Positions 45,469-54,464 of a DNA stretch of 64,000 nt are shown here, one piece after another. The stretch is taken from contig NZ_VFVR01000013.1 of the NCBI RefSeq assembly GCF_006442205.1, positions 1 through 64,000 on the forward strand, written 5' to 3'. This DNA comes from Mesorhizobium sp. B2-3-12. Its GTDB lineage: Bacteria > Pseudomonadota > Alphaproteobacteria > Rhizobiales > Rhizobiaceae. Within the stretch, counting starts at the first letter, position 1, and each line of letters begins with the position of its first letter. The position numbers and the translations under genes were made by a program. The notes beneath the pieces are model-generated. The model did no database searches. It saw nothing but the letters and a program-made list of their open reading frames with translations, and had not been told where the DNA came from.

Positions 45469-45623
45469 GGCAACAGTTTTGAGGCGAGCCGGGACAAGGT
45501 GCAAGTCTTGATTGCATCGCACCGGCGCTGGCCTCAACAAAACTCCCCGATGCTGGTTGACGGCAGCGGCCAAAGCGTCATCCAATGTTGTCACACTAGA
45601 TTTGAACGGAACAGGAAAACGCG

Positions 45624-46502
45624 ATGACACTGGCGGCAGCGGCGCAATCCGCGACATGGACTTTCGTCGATGGCGATTGGTACGAAGGCAATGTCGCCAT
45701 TCTGGGGCCGCGCAGCCACGCCATGTGGCTCGGCACCAGCGTGTTCGACGGGGCGCGCTGGTTCGAGGGCGTGGCGCCGGATCTCGAACTTCATGCCGCA
45801 CGCGTCAATGCCTCGGCGATCGCGCTCGGTCTCGCGCCGAACATGACGCCCGAGCAGATCGTCGGGCTGACCTGGGACGGATTGAAGAAATTCGACGGCA
45901 AGACGGCGGTCTATATCAGGCCGATGTACTGGGCCGAGCATGGCGGCTACATGGGCGTGCCGGCAGATCCGGCCTCGACGCGATTTTGCCTGTGCCTCTA
46001 TGAATCGCCAATGATCTCGCCGACCGGCTTTTCGGTGACAGTGTCGCCGTTCCGGCGCCCTACCATCGAGACCATGCCGACCAACGCCAAGGCCGGCTGC
46101 CTCTATCCCAACAATGGCCGCGCCATTGTCGAAGCCAAAATGCGCGGCTTCGACAATGCGCTTGTGCTGGACATGCTGGGCAATGTCGCGGAGACCGGAA
46201 CCTCCAACATCTTCCTGGTCAAGGACGGCCATGTGCTGACGCCGGCCCCCAATGGAACCTTCCTGTCCGGCATCACCCGCTCGCGCACCATGACGCTGCT
46301 TGGCGAATATGGGTTCAGGACGACCGAAAAGACGCTGTCGGTGCGGGATTTCCTCGAAGCCGACGAGATCTTCTCGACCGGCAACCACTCCAAGGTCGTG
46401 CCGGTCACCCGCATCGAGGACCGCGACCTGCAACCCGGTCCGGTGGCCAAGAAGGCACGCGAACTCTATTGGGATTGGGCCCATTCGACCTCGGCCGGCT
46501 GA
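45624..46502 (+). CDS. Branched-chain amino acid aminotransferase-like (class IV)
   Basis: 292 residues of fold-type IV PLP enzymes. PLP lysine K156 is in TNAKAGCLYPNN; VFDGARWFEG near the N terminus and LGNVAETGTSNIFLVK are family signatures. It could act in Ile/Leu/Val metabolism, but substrate discrimination within class IV (BCAT, D-amino acid or omega-transaminase) needs more than motifs. Single gene, divergent from the dehalogenase. Confidence 0.85.
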   Translation: MTLAAAAQSATWTFVDGDWYEGNVAILGPRSHAMWLGTSVFDGARWFEGVAPDLELHAARVNASAIALGLAPNMTPEQIVGLTWDGLKKFDGKTAVYIRPMYWAEHGGYMGVPADPASTRFCLCLYESPMISPTGFSVTVSPFRRPTIETMPTNAKAGCLYPNNGRAIVEAKMRGFDNALVLDMLGNVAETGTSNIFLVKDGHVLTPAPNGTFLSGITRSRTMTLLGEYGFRTTEKTLSVRDFLEADEIFSTGNHSKVVPVTRIEDRDLQPGPVAKKARELYWDWAHSTSAG

Positions 46503-46677
46503 CATGCCGGTCCGGCCTTTCGGCCACCGGGCAGTTGGTCGCAGGAAAAGCGTGTGACAGTTCTCGGGAACCCGCTTAGAAAGGGGCCGGCGCTTCACTT
46601 CCGGAGTTGTTCCAGCTCAATCCCGACCTATCTTACTCCGGTATCCACACCGGACTTTCCACGAGGGAGTACTACCC

Positions 46678-47274
46678 ATGGCTTTCGAATTGCCCGCTCT
46701 GCCCTACGACTATGAGGCCCTGCAGCCCTATATGTCGAAAGAGACGCTGGAGTATCATCACGACAAGCATCACAAGGCCTATGTCGACAATGGCAACAAG
46801 CTCGCCGCCGAAGCCGGCCTTGGCGATCTTTCGGTCGAAGAGGTGGTCAAGCAGTCGTTCGGCAAGAATGCCGGCCTCTTCAACAATGCCGCCCAGCACT
46901 ACAACCATATCCATTTCTGGAAGTGGATGAAAAAGGGCGGCGGCGGCAACAAGCTCCCCGGCGCGCTGCAGAAGGCATTCGACAGCGATCTCGGCGGCTA
47001 CGACAAGTTCAAGGCTGATTTCATCGCCGCCGGCACGACGCAGTTCGGTTCGGGCTGGGCCTGGGTTTCGGTCAAGGATGGCAAGCTGGCCATCTCCAAG
47101 ACCCCGAACGGCGAAAACCCGCTCGTTCATGGCGCCTCGCCGATCCTCGGCGTCGACGTCTGGGAACACTCCTACTACATCGACTACCGCAACGCCCGGC
47201 CGAAATATCTCGAGGCCTTCGTCGACAGCCTGATCAACTGGGATCACGTGCTCGAACTCTACGAAAAAGCCTGA
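46678..47274 (+). CDS. sodB: Superoxide dismutase, Fe/Mn family
   Basis: 198 residues. Metal ligands by family position: His27 in YHHDKHH, His77 in HYNHIHFW, then Asp and His in DVWEHSYY. Gln73 in NNAAQH is the Fe-type position for the second-shell glutamine, so iron is favoured, though cambialistic use is known in rhizobia. A GAGGGAG site precedes ATG 46678 and a perfect terminator follows: a monocistronic cytosolic antioxidant gene. Confidence 0.95.
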   Translation: MAFELPALPYDYEALQPYMSKETLEYHHDKHHKAYVDNGNKLAAEAGLGDLSVEEVVKQSFGKNAGLFNNAAQHYNHIHFWKWMKKGGGGNKLPGALQKAFDSDLGGYDKFKADFIAAGTTQFGSGWAWVSVKDGKLAISKTPNGENPLVHGASPILGVDVWEHSYYIDYRNARPKYLEAFVDSLINWDHVLELYEKA

Positions 47275-47284
47275 TTGCCTCTAG

Positions 47285-47314
47285 AAAAGCCCCGCATGCG
47301 GGGCTTTTCTTTTT
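47285..47314 (+). terminator. Terminator after sodB
   Basis: A perfect 24-base palindrome (AAAAGCCCCGCA and its complement, 47285-47308) followed by CTTTTT. It begins 10 bases after the sodB stop. The flanking A and T runs would let it work in both directions. Confidence 0.9.
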
Positions 47315-47428
47315 CAGCACCGAACCAACCCAAGGTCATACGAAATTCACGCGGGGAGAAGGGAATATTCCTTCCGTCGCATCCGTTAACGTACTGTCCT
47401 GAAATGCCTTCATCACGGAGCCAAATGA

Positions 47429-47866
47429 ATGAGAAAGCTTGTCATCGCCATCTCCATGCTCGCACTCGCGGCGTCGGCGGCCTTTGCCGATCCGATCCTC
47501 GACCGGCAGGCTCTGATGAAGGAACGGGGAAAGATCGTCGGCGGCCTGTCGAAAGTGGCCAAGGGCGAGGAGCCCTTTGATGCCGCCGCGGTGCTGACGC
47601 AACTGCAGGCGCTGCAGGCGAATGCCGAGAAATTCGACGTCGAGGCCTTGTTCCCGAAGGGCAGCGATACGGGCGACACCACGGCGGCGCCAAAGATCTG
47701 GGAAGACATGGCCGGCTTCAAGGCGGCCGAGGACAAGTACCTCGCCGACGTCAAGGCCGCGGTCGCCGCCGCTCCCGCCGATGCAGACGCGCTGAAGACG
47801 CAGATCGGCACTATCGGCTCGGATTGCGGCACCTGCCACCAGGGCTACAGGGTCAAGAAGGGCTGA
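47429..47866 (+). CDS. Cytochrome c-556 / c' family protein
   Basis: 145-residue precursor. Residues 1-20 are a Sec signal (MRKLVIAISMLALAASAAFA). The mature four-helix bundle ends with the heme motif CGTCH at 133-137, as in cytochromes c' and c-556. It is periplasmic and probably passes electrons to or from the diheme cytochrome encoded 9 bases downstream. GGAG precedes the ATG. Confidence 0.9.
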   Translation: MRKLVIAISMLALAASAAFADPILDRQALMKERGKIVGGLSKVAKGEEPFDAAAVLTQLQALQANAEKFDVEALFPKGSDTGDTTAAPKIWEDMAGFKAAEDKYLADVKAAVAAAPADADALKTQIGTIGSDCGTCHQGYRVKKG

Positions 47867-47875
47867 TCGCCAGAA

Positions 47876-48826
47876 ATGGCCTGGCTGAGGAAGCTCGTCG
47901 GCGCCGCCCTCGTTGTGGGCGTCGCCGGCGCGGCCGCCGGTTGGCTGCTGTCGGCGCCGGTCAGGCTCGATGCGGCGACCCTGGCGCAACTCGGCCCCGG
48001 CGACGCCAGCCGGGGCAAGCGCATTTTCTACGCAGGCGGCTGCACCTCCTGCCACGCGAAGCCCGGGTCGCAGGGCGACGCACGGCTTGAACTGGTGGGT
48101 GGCCTCGAACTCAAGACGCCGTTCGGCACCTTCGTTCCGCCCAACATCTCGCAAGATCCCAAGGATGGCATCGGGGCGTGGTCGGTCGAGGATCTCGCCA
48201 ACGCGATGCTGAAGGGCGTATCGCCGTCGGGCCGTCATTTCTATCCGGCGTTTCCCTACGCGTCCTACGCGCGCATGAAACCGTCCGACATTGCCGACCT
48301 ATATGCCTTCCTCAAGACATTGCCCGCCGTCGCTGGCAAACCGCCGGGCAATTCGCTGGCGTTCCCGTTCAACATCCGGCGCGGCATTGGGCTGTGGAAG
48401 CGGCTCTATCTCCGCGACCAGCCGGTCATTCCCCTGCCTGACGGCACGCCCGAGCCCGTAATGGCAGGCCGCTACCTGGTCGAAGGACCGGGCCATTGCG
48501 GCGAATGCCACACGCCGCGCGATTTCGCGGGCGGCACCAGGAAAGGCGAATGGCTTGCCGGCGCCGTGGCCGCCGAGGGCTCGGGCGTCGTGCCGAACAT
48601 CACTTCGGGCGAGGGGGGGATCGGCACTTGGTCGGCATCCGATATCGCCAACTACCTCGAAACCGGCTTCACGCCGGATTTCGATTCCGTCGGCGGCGCC
48701 ATGGTCGACGTTCAGCGCAACATGGCCGAACTGACGGCGGACGACCGCACGGCGATCGCCGCCTACCTCAAGGCGATACCGCCGCATCCCAACGGCTATC
48801 CGGCGCGCCAGAAAAGCACGAAATAG
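47876..48826 (+). CDS. Membrane-anchored diheme cytochrome c
   Basis: 316 residues. An uncleaved-looking N-terminal helix (about 8-26) anchors two cytochrome c domains with CTSCH (56-60) and CGECH (208-212). Met ligands lie in the ANAMLKGVSPSG region and near the DFDSVGGAMVDV segment. It resembles the cytochrome subunits of periplasmic alcohol/aldehyde/sugar dehydrogenases, but no dehydrogenase subunit is adjacent, so it may serve a distant enzyme such as a GMC oxidoreductase. Operon with the c-556 gene. Confidence 0.88.
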   Translation: MAWLRKLVGAALVVGVAGAAAGWLLSAPVRLDAATLAQLGPGDASRGKRIFYAGGCTSCHAKPGSQGDARLELVGGLELKTPFGTFVPPNISQDPKDGIGAWSVEDLANAMLKGVSPSGRHFYPAFPYASYARMKPSDIADLYAFLKTLPAVAGKPPGNSLAFPFNIRRGIGLWKRLYLRDQPVIPLPDGTPEPVMAGRYLVEGPGHCGECHTPRDFAGGTRKGEWLAGAVAAEGSGVVPNITSGEGGIGTWSASDIANYLETGFTPDFDSVGGAMVDVQRNMAELTADDRTAIAAYLKAIPPHPNGYPARQKSTK

Positions 48827-48897
48827 GGCAATTCAAGGAAAAGTGTGAAACGTTTTTCCGTCCGGAATTGCGCCAAAACAAAGAGTCAATCTTCGCA

Positions 48898-49287
48898 CTA
48901 CAGGTGGCGATCGCCGAGGAAATCGAAGCCTGTTTCGAAGAAATGATTGTAATTGCAGGTCAACTCTTCGCCTGGGGCGATGTCGCGCAAGGCATAGGTT
49001 TCCTCGGGCGATGAAACATCGCAATTCGGCTCGTCGTCATGGTTCATGTAGCGAGCGTCATCGGCTTCGAAGACGATATAGGCCGGATCGCGCCGGTCGG
49101 GGTAGGAATAGCGGTCGAGATAGTTCTTCACCGGCCCGGTCTCGCCCTCATAGGTCTCGACGTCGATGATGCGGTCGAACCGGGGGTCGAGCTTCCAGAC
49201 CAGCGTCCCCTTGGGGATGTGGTTCTTGGCAAACACACCAATGCCCTGGATCGGGGATTTGTCGAGATAGACGTCGACGAGCAGCAT
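48898..49287 (-). CDS. SET-domain protein
   Basis: 129 residues forming a minimal SET fold: IQGIGVFAKNHIPKGTLVW at the start, YMNHDDEPNC (N82-H83, N88-C89) and LTCNYN (Tyr113) as the SAM/lysine-binding pseudoknot. Pre- and post-SET modules are absent apart from a short C terminus. Bacterial SET proteins methylate lysines of unknown targets. It has its own promoter region upstream; neighbours are unrelated. Confidence 0.85.
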   Translation of the reverse strand: MLLVDVYLDKSPIQGIGVFAKNHIPKGTLVWKLDPRFDRIIDVETYEGETGPVKNYLDRYSYPDRRDPAYIVFEADDARYMNHDDEPNCDVSSPEETYALRDIAPGEELTCNYNHFFETGFDFLGDRHL

Positions 49288-49436
49288 AATGGACCCTTGT
49301 GCAAGTGCGGGCTCGCGCCCAGGAAAATCGTGCCTTGGGTAGCGCGCGAGCGGCGCGATTGCGAGCGGAAATGAACCGCGCGGAAGTCAAAAAGTCATGA
49401 TCATCACGCCTGTCGGCGGATGTTTGCTGTCTGGCG

Positions 49437-50063
49437 TCAGCGCTGTTGCAAGGCGAGGCGGACACCCAGGGCGCAGTAGATACCGCCGACAACCTTGCCT
49501 TGCCATTTCAGCACTGTCGGATTTCGGCGCAGGAAACCGCCGAGCCGCCCTGCGCTGACGGCAAACACGACCGTGCTGAAAAGCCCCAGCATGACGAAGA
49601 TGATCCCCAATACGGCCAGCTGAACCATCGCCGATCCGTTTTCGGGACGCACGAACTGAGGCAGGAAAGCCAGGAAGAAAAGCGCGGTCTTGGGGTTGAG
49701 CACCTCGGTCAGGACAACCTGTCGAAACGCCGTGCCGGCCGATATCGCAAGCGCGCCAGCGGTCGGATCGGTCGGTGCTTTCTCGATGATGGCGCGAATG
49801 CCGAGGTAAACGAGGTAGGCCGCGCCGATATATTTCACGATGCCGAACAGCGTCGCCGACGTGGCGATGATCGCCGAGATGCCGACCATCGCCATCACGG
49901 TGTGGAACACATCGCCGGCCGCGATCCCGGCGCCGGTGGCGATCCCGACCCTCGTTCCCGAACTCGTCGCGCGGGCGATCGTCAACAGCGTGGCCGGACC
50001 CGGAATGAAGACAAAACCCAACACAACCGCGATGTAGGCTATCGCTGTGGATAGATCGATCAT
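49437..50063 (-). CDS. LysE/RhtB-family exporter
   Basis: 208-residue inner-membrane protein with about six helices. The conserved FIPGPATLLTIARATSSGTR start (GPxxLxxxxR-type motif) and AGIAAGDVFHTVMAMVG are typical of LysE/RhtB amino-acid exporters. Substrate unknown. GGAGG lies before the ATG. Same strand as ptrB, 19 bases downstream of its stop region, so possibly read independently. Confidence 0.9.
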   Translation of the reverse strand: MIDLSTAIAYIAVVLGFVFIPGPATLLTIARATSSGTRVGIATGAGIAAGDVFHTVMAMVGISAIIATSATLFGIVKYIGAAYLVYLGIRAIIEKAPTDPTAGALAISAGTAFRQVVLTEVLNPKTALFFLAFLPQFVRPENGSAMVQLAVLGIIFVMLGLFSTVVFAVSAGRLGGFLRRNPTVLKWQGKVVGGIYCALGVRLALQQR

Positions 50064-50082
50064 CGCGGCGTTCCTCCGTAAG

Positions 50083-52182
50083 CTATGCCTTGTCCGTCAC
50101 TTTCAGAGTGAAGGCATAAGTATAGGCGATCTCCTCAAGGCGTGAAAACCGGCCGGAGGCACCGGCATGGCCGGAATCCATGTTGATCTTGAACAGCACC
50201 GGATTGTCGCCGCTCTTGCGGTCGCGCAGCCGCGCCACCCATTTGGCCGGCTCCCAATAGGTCACGCGCGGATCGGTGAGGCCGGCGAGCGCCAGGATCG
50301 GCGGATAGTCGAGCGCGGCGACATTGTCGTAGGGCGAATAAGCGGCGATCGTCCGGTAGTCGTCCGCCGACGCGATCGGATTGCCCCATTCCGGCCATTC
50401 CGGCGGGGTCAGCGGCAGGCTCGCATCCAGCATGGTGGTGAGCACATCGACGAACGGAACCTCGGCCACGATGCCGCCGAAGCACTCCGGCGCCATGTTG
50501 GCTATGGCGCCCATCAGCATGCCGCCGGCCGAGCCGCCTTGCGCGACCATACGGTCATGCGCGGTATAACGCTCGGCGACGAGGTGACGCGCGCAAGCGA
50601 TGAAATCGGTGAAGGTGTTCATCTTCTGCGCACGCTTGCCGTCATCGTACCAGCCATAACCCTTGTCCTTGCCGCCGCGGACATGGGCGATGGCAAAGAC
50701 CAGGCCGCGGTCGACCAGCGAGAACCAGTTGGTATTGAAGGCGGCCGGCACGGTGATGCCGTAGGAGCCGTAACCGTAGAGCAGGCAAGGCGCGGAACCG
50801 TCCAGCGGCGTGTCGCGGTGATGCAGAAGCGAGATCGGCACCAGTTCGCCATCGGCCGCGGGCGCCATCAGCCGCCTCGTGACATACTGGTGTGGGTCAT
50901 GACCGGACGGCACTTCCTGGGTCTTGAGCAGCACACGCTCACGGGTCCGCATGTTGTAGTCGAACATCTGCGACGGCGTCGTCATCGACGAGTAGGAAAA
51001 GCGCATCATCTCGGTGTCGTATTCCAGGGACCCTGAAAGGCCGAGCGAGAAGGCCTCCTCGTCGAAGGAAATCAAATGCTCTTCGCCGCTGGCGCGGTCA
51101 CGCACGACGATGCGTGGCAGGCCTTCCTTGCGCTCGAGCCGGACCATGTGGTCCTTGAAGCCGATCACCGACAGGATCAGCCGGCCCGGCTCATGCGGCA
51201 CCAGTTCCTGCCAGTTGGCGCGGACAGGATCGCTCGCCGGCGCCGTCATGATCTTGAAGTCCTTGGCGCCATCCGCATTGGTCAGGACGAAGAAGATGTC
51301 GCCGCCTTCCTCCAACTCATACTGAAGGCCGGTCTCGCGGGCCGAAACCAGCTTCGGTTCGGCAAATGGATCGCTAGCGCTCAGCAGGCGGTATTCCGAG
51401 GTCTCATGGTCGTTGATGCCGATCATGATCCATTGATTGTTGCGGGTCCCATCGACGTTCATGAAGAAGCCGGGGTCGGTTTCCTCGTAGATCAGCCGGT
51501 CGTTTTCAGGGTTTTGGCCCAGGGCGTGGAACAGCACTTTCGACGGCCGGTGGTTTGGATCGAGACGCGTGTAGAAGAACCCGTCATTGCCCGCGTCCCA
51601 GACGCCCGAACCGCCTGTCGCGGGAATCTGGTCCGCCAGTTCCATGCCATCGGCCAGGTCGCGCACGCGCAGCGTGTAGAATTCGGAGCCCTTGTCGTCG
51701 AAGGCCCATAGAAGCTTGCGATGGTCGGTCGAATGATCGACCCCGCCAAGCCGGAAATAGGCCTTCCCCGCGGCCTCGGCATCGCCGTCGAGCAGGATCT
51801 GCTCGGGTCCGCCATCGCGCGGCGTGCGGAAATAGCGCGGCTGCTCGCCGCCCAGCTTGAAGGAGGACCCATAGGCATAAGACCCGTCCTTCATCGGAAC
51901 CGAAGAATCGTCTTCCTTGATGCGGCCCTTCATTTCCTTGAAAAGCTGCTTTTGCAGATCCGATGTGTCGGCCATCAGTTTCGACTGATAGGCATTCTCG
52001 GCTTCGAGTTCGGCGCGGATCCCGGGATCGAGCAAGGAAGGATCCCGGAACATCTCCTGCCAGTTATCCGCCCGCAGCCAGGCATATTCGTCGGTTCGCG
52101 TGATGCCGTGATGCGTGTCCGAGACGGGCCTTTTCTCTGGGGCAGGAGCGCTGACGATTGGAAATCGGGAAGTCCTGGTCAT
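50083..52182 (-). CDS. ptrB: Oligopeptidase B (S9A)
   Basis: 699-residue prolyl-oligopeptidase-family serine peptidase that cleaves after Lys/Arg in short peptides. A beta-propeller occupies about residues 80-410, then the alpha/beta-hydrolase domain. Catalytic Ser551 lies in GGSAGGMLMG and His in DSGHAGASGR. ANWKQ-like N-terminal DEYAWLRADNWQEM is typical. The upstream gene reads the other way. Confidence 0.92.
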   Translation of the reverse strand: MTRTSRFPIVSAPAPEKRPVSDTHHGITRTDEYAWLRADNWQEMFRDPSLLDPGIRAELEAENAYQSKLMADTSDLQKQLFKEMKGRIKEDDSSVPMKDGSYAYGSSFKLGGEQPRYFRTPRDGGPEQILLDGDAEAAGKAYFRLGGVDHSTDHRKLLWAFDDKGSEFYTLRVRDLADGMELADQIPATGGSGVWDAGNDGFFYTRLDPNHRPSKVLFHALGQNPENDRLIYEETDPGFFMNVDGTRNNQWIMIGINDHETSEYRLLSASDPFAEPKLVSARETGLQYELEEGGDIFFVLTNADGAKDFKIMTAPASDPVRANWQELVPHEPGRLILSVIGFKDHMVRLERKEGLPRIVVRDRASGEEHLISFDEEAFSLGLSGSLEYDTEMMRFSYSSMTTPSQMFDYNMRTRERVLLKTQEVPSGHDPHQYVTRRLMAPAADGELVPISLLHHRDTPLDGSAPCLLYGYGSYGITVPAAFNTNWFSLVDRGLVFAIAHVRGGKDKGYGWYDDGKRAQKMNTFTDFIACARHLVAERYTAHDRMVAQGGSAGGMLMGAIANMAPECFGGIVAEVPFVDVLTTMLDASLPLTPPEWPEWGNPIASADDYRTIAAYSPYDNVAALDYPPILALAGLTDPRVTYWEPAKWVARLRDRKSGDNPVLFKINMDSGHAGASGRFSRLEEIAYTYAFTLKVTDKA

Positions 52183-52297
52183 TGCGTCTCGCTCTGGAAA
52201 TATCTTGAATGATGAATGAACACGCCGATCAGGGCGGGTTCAAGAGCCGTTGCATAGAGGTGGTGTGGGCCCATTGAGGTGGCCGGGAGGAGAGAAG

Positions 52298-52666
52298 ATG
52301 ACTATTCGGTCTCGTATTGCCACGGCCTTCGCCGTTGCTTCGCTAACTCTGGTCTTTTCCGGCCAGTCTCATGCGACCGTATTCGCGGCTTGGCAAGTGG
52401 CCAATGTGCCGTTCGGCGACACGCTCAATGTGCGCAAATATCCGTCGGGGACATCCCAGAAGCAGGCCGCCTACCCGAACGGGACCGTCCTGCAGATGAC
52501 AGGACGATGCACCGGCGGCGTGAACCTGCTCGACATTGCCGGCCAACCGGCATGGAAACAGCAACAGACAGTCCGCTATCGCTGGTGCGAGGTCTGGCAT
52601 GACCCCGCCAAGAACGGCGTCTTCGTCACCGGCTGGGCCTATGGCAAATACATTACGCCGTTTTGA
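52298..52666 (+). CDS. Secreted SH3-like domain protein
   Basis: 122-residue precursor. Signal peptide about 1-26 (MTIRSRIATAFAVASLTLVF and SGQSHA). The mature part has LNVRKYPSG and VTGWAYGKYI, the pattern of bacterial SH3 domains, with a Cys pair (TGRCTGG, YRWCEVW) that could form a disulfide. Such proteins often bind cell-wall peptides. Very strong ribosome site GGGAGGAGAGAAG. Function otherwise unknown. Confidence 0.78.
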   Translation: MTIRSRIATAFAVASLTLVFSGQSHATVFAAWQVANVPFGDTLNVRKYPSGTSQKQAAYPNGTVLQMTGRCTGGVNLLDIAGQPAWKQQQTVRYRWCEVWHDPAKNGVFVTGWAYGKYITPF

Positions 52667-53054
52667 CCAACGAAGGGTCGGCAACCTGTGGTTTTGTGGA
52701 CAGGTGTGAACAACCAAGCTTGTCGGTGTGGCCGCCAAGCAAACCCGAACATTGAAACCTATTTTGTGAGTTATCGCGAATGTAATGATTAGCTGACCTA
52801 ACGTCAGCCTTTATCCGTTTGGCGAACGAAATATCGAAAAATTACATGGTGCACGAAAGATTGAAGCTGATCCCGGAATAGTTGATCAAAATCCCTAAAT
52901 ATAATGCAGGCGGCGAATTGACTTACTTGACGTGCGGTCGCATTGATGTCCCTGTGACGCGAATCGCAGAAGCTCTATCTGCATAAATTCGTGCGATGCC
53001 CTGCCTGTAAAAAGGGGCACAGACCGACGTAACTCTTGTTGGGGCCTGAAGACC
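52667..53054. other. Long leader region upstream of mucR
   Basis: About 390 bases, clearly richer in A/T than its surroundings. It contains the inverted repeat GCTGAC-CTAAC-GTCAGC (52792-52808) and AT-rich stretches such as ATCGAAAAATTACATG and CCCTAAATATAATG. MucR/Ros proteins bind AT-rich DNA and repress their own genes, so autoregulatory sites are expected here. No gene seen. Confidence 0.5.
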
Positions 53055-53480
53055 ATGGATATTGTCGAAACACCTTCCAGAAACAATGATGCGCTGATCG
53101 AGCTCACCGCCGATGTGGTGGCTGCCTATGTCAGCAACAATCCCGTGCCGGTCGGCGAACTGCCGAACCTGATATCTGATGTCCACGCCGCCCTCGGTCG
53201 CGTGGGCGGAACCATTGAACAGCCGCCTGCCGACAAGCAGAAGCCGGCTGTCAACCCGAAGCGCTCGGTTCATGACGACTACATCGTCTGTCTTGAAGAC
53301 GGCAAGAAGTTCAAGTCGCTCAAGCGTCACTTGATGACTCACTACGATCTGACGCCCGATCAGTACCGCGAAAAGTGGAACCTGGACCCGAGCTATCCGA
53401 TGGTGGCGCCGAACTATGCGGCGGCTCGCTCGCAGCTTGCCAAAAAGATGGGCCTTGGCCGTAAGCGCAAGGCGCGGTAG
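53055..53480 (+). CDS. mucR: MucR/Ros-family zinc-finger regulator with altered ligand
   Basis: 141 residues. Global repressor family controlling exopolysaccharide, motility and symbiosis in rhizobia. The finger reads CLEDGKKFKSLKRHLMTHYD: Cys79, Asp82, His92, His96. Classical Ros has Cys at 82, so the second ligand is Asp here, as known for some Mesorhizobium paralogues that use Asp or need no zinc. The C-terminal basic end (KKMGLGRKRKAR) contacts DNA. Long AT-rich upstream region and its own terminator indicate a monocistronic unit. Confidence 0.9.
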   Translation: MDIVETPSRNNDALIELTADVVAAYVSNNPVPVGELPNLISDVHAALGRVGGTIEQPPADKQKPAVNPKRSVHDDYIVCLEDGKKFKSLKRHLMTHYDLTPDQYREKWNLDPSYPMVAPNYAAARSQLAKKMGLGRKRKAR

Positions 53481-53508
53481 TCGCTTTTTCAGAAGCGAAC
53501 TGAAATCG

Positions 53509-53532
53509 AACGGCGCCTTCGGGCGCCGTTTT
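53509..53532 (+). terminator. Terminator after mucR
   Basis: AACGGCGCC-TTCG-GGCGCCGTT stem (9 bp) with a stable TTCG tetraloop, followed by TTT. It begins 29 bases after the mucR stop. Confidence 0.85.
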
Positions 53533-53587
53533 GCTTTGCTGGGTAGGAAAATGGAAGTTGGAAACCTGTCGCGCGGGCAGCAATCTG

Positions 53588-54016
53588 TCACGCAGTATGG
53601 GCGAGCGCCATCTCCGCATCGCGTTTGATGCGCTTGACCATCGAACGAAGCCCGTTGGCGCGCTGGGGTGACAGGTGCTCGTCGAGGCCGAGAGCCTTCA
53701 GCGTCGCTTCGGCGTCGGTTCTCTGGATTTCGCTGGCCGTCTTTCCGGAAAACAGCGCCAGCATGATCGCGACCAGTCCGCGCACGATATGGGCATCCGA
53801 ATCGCCTGTGAAGGTGATGACGGGGTCGGTGCCCGGTCCCCGTTCGGTGGTCAGCCAGACCTGGCTCACGCAACCTGGCACCTTGTTGGCGGGGTTGCGC
53901 TGCTCATCTGGGAACGGCGGCAGGGCTTCGCCGAGCTCGATGACGTAGCGATAGCGGTCTTCCCATTCATCGAGGAAGGAAAAATCGTCGCGGATCGTCT
54001 GGATCGTCGTCGTCAT
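53588..54016 (-). CDS. sufE: SufE-family sulfur acceptor
   Basis: 142 residues. The sulfur-accepting Cys49 lies in VPGCVSQVWL, the SufE/CsdE signature, and LPPFPDEQRNPANK precedes it. It takes persulfide sulfur from SufS for Fe-S cluster assembly in the cytosol. The rest of the suf operon is not in the window, which is usual for this gene in rhizobia. Confidence 0.92.
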   Translation of the reverse strand: MTTTIQTIRDDFSFLDEWEDRYRYVIELGEALPPFPDEQRNPANKVPGCVSQVWLTTERGPGTDPVITFTGDSDAHIVRGLVAIMLALFSGKTASEIQRTDAEATLKALGLDEHLSPQRANGLRSMVKRIKRDAEMALAHTA

Positions 54017-54116
54017 GAGCCGGATATAGTCACGCGGCGGCGCCGCGTCACGAGAAAAACAAGAACACCGCGGGCGTCGAGAGGGCAGACAGCCCGCGGT
54101 GCGCCGTCGAGACGGC

Positions 54117-54464
54117 TTAATTCTTGATGGGCAGGTCGACCGTTTCGGGCAGGACGACTTCCGGCACGCTGCCGGTCATTGTCGTGGTGTCGGGGCCGGC
54201 GGACTTGTCATCCAACATGGCGGCCGCGATCTTGGCGGTCTCCTTGGCGCGCGCGGTAATGGTGTGCATCGCCGACTTGCCGGTTGCGCAGACATCGGGC
54301 TTGCGTTCGCAGATTCCGGCGATGTCGCCGACGGCGTCGCGCGCCGCGAACAGGGCCTGGATCGGCCCGACGCTTTCCTGGCCCGTTTCATCGGACCCGA
54401 CACCCAGCGGCAGCGCCAGCAGTACCAGGGAAAACCAGAAAGCCATTCTTATCAGGAAGAACAT
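54117..54464 (-). CDS. DUF5330 protein
   Basis: 115 residues with an N-terminal hydrophobic segment (MAFWFSLVLLALPLG), then a region with two Cys (GICERKPDVCATG) that may form a disulfide, ending in an acidic tail. It matches the alphaproteobacterial DUF5330 family as I remember it. Probably exported or membrane-anchored; no function known. It lies 100 bases upstream of sufE, on the same strand. Confidence 0.72.
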   Translation of the reverse strand: MFFLIRMAFWFSLVLLALPLGVGSDETGQESVGPIQALFAARDAVGDIAGICERKPDVCATGKSAMHTITARAKETAKIAAAMLDDKSAGPDTTTMTGSVPEVVLPETVDLPIKN

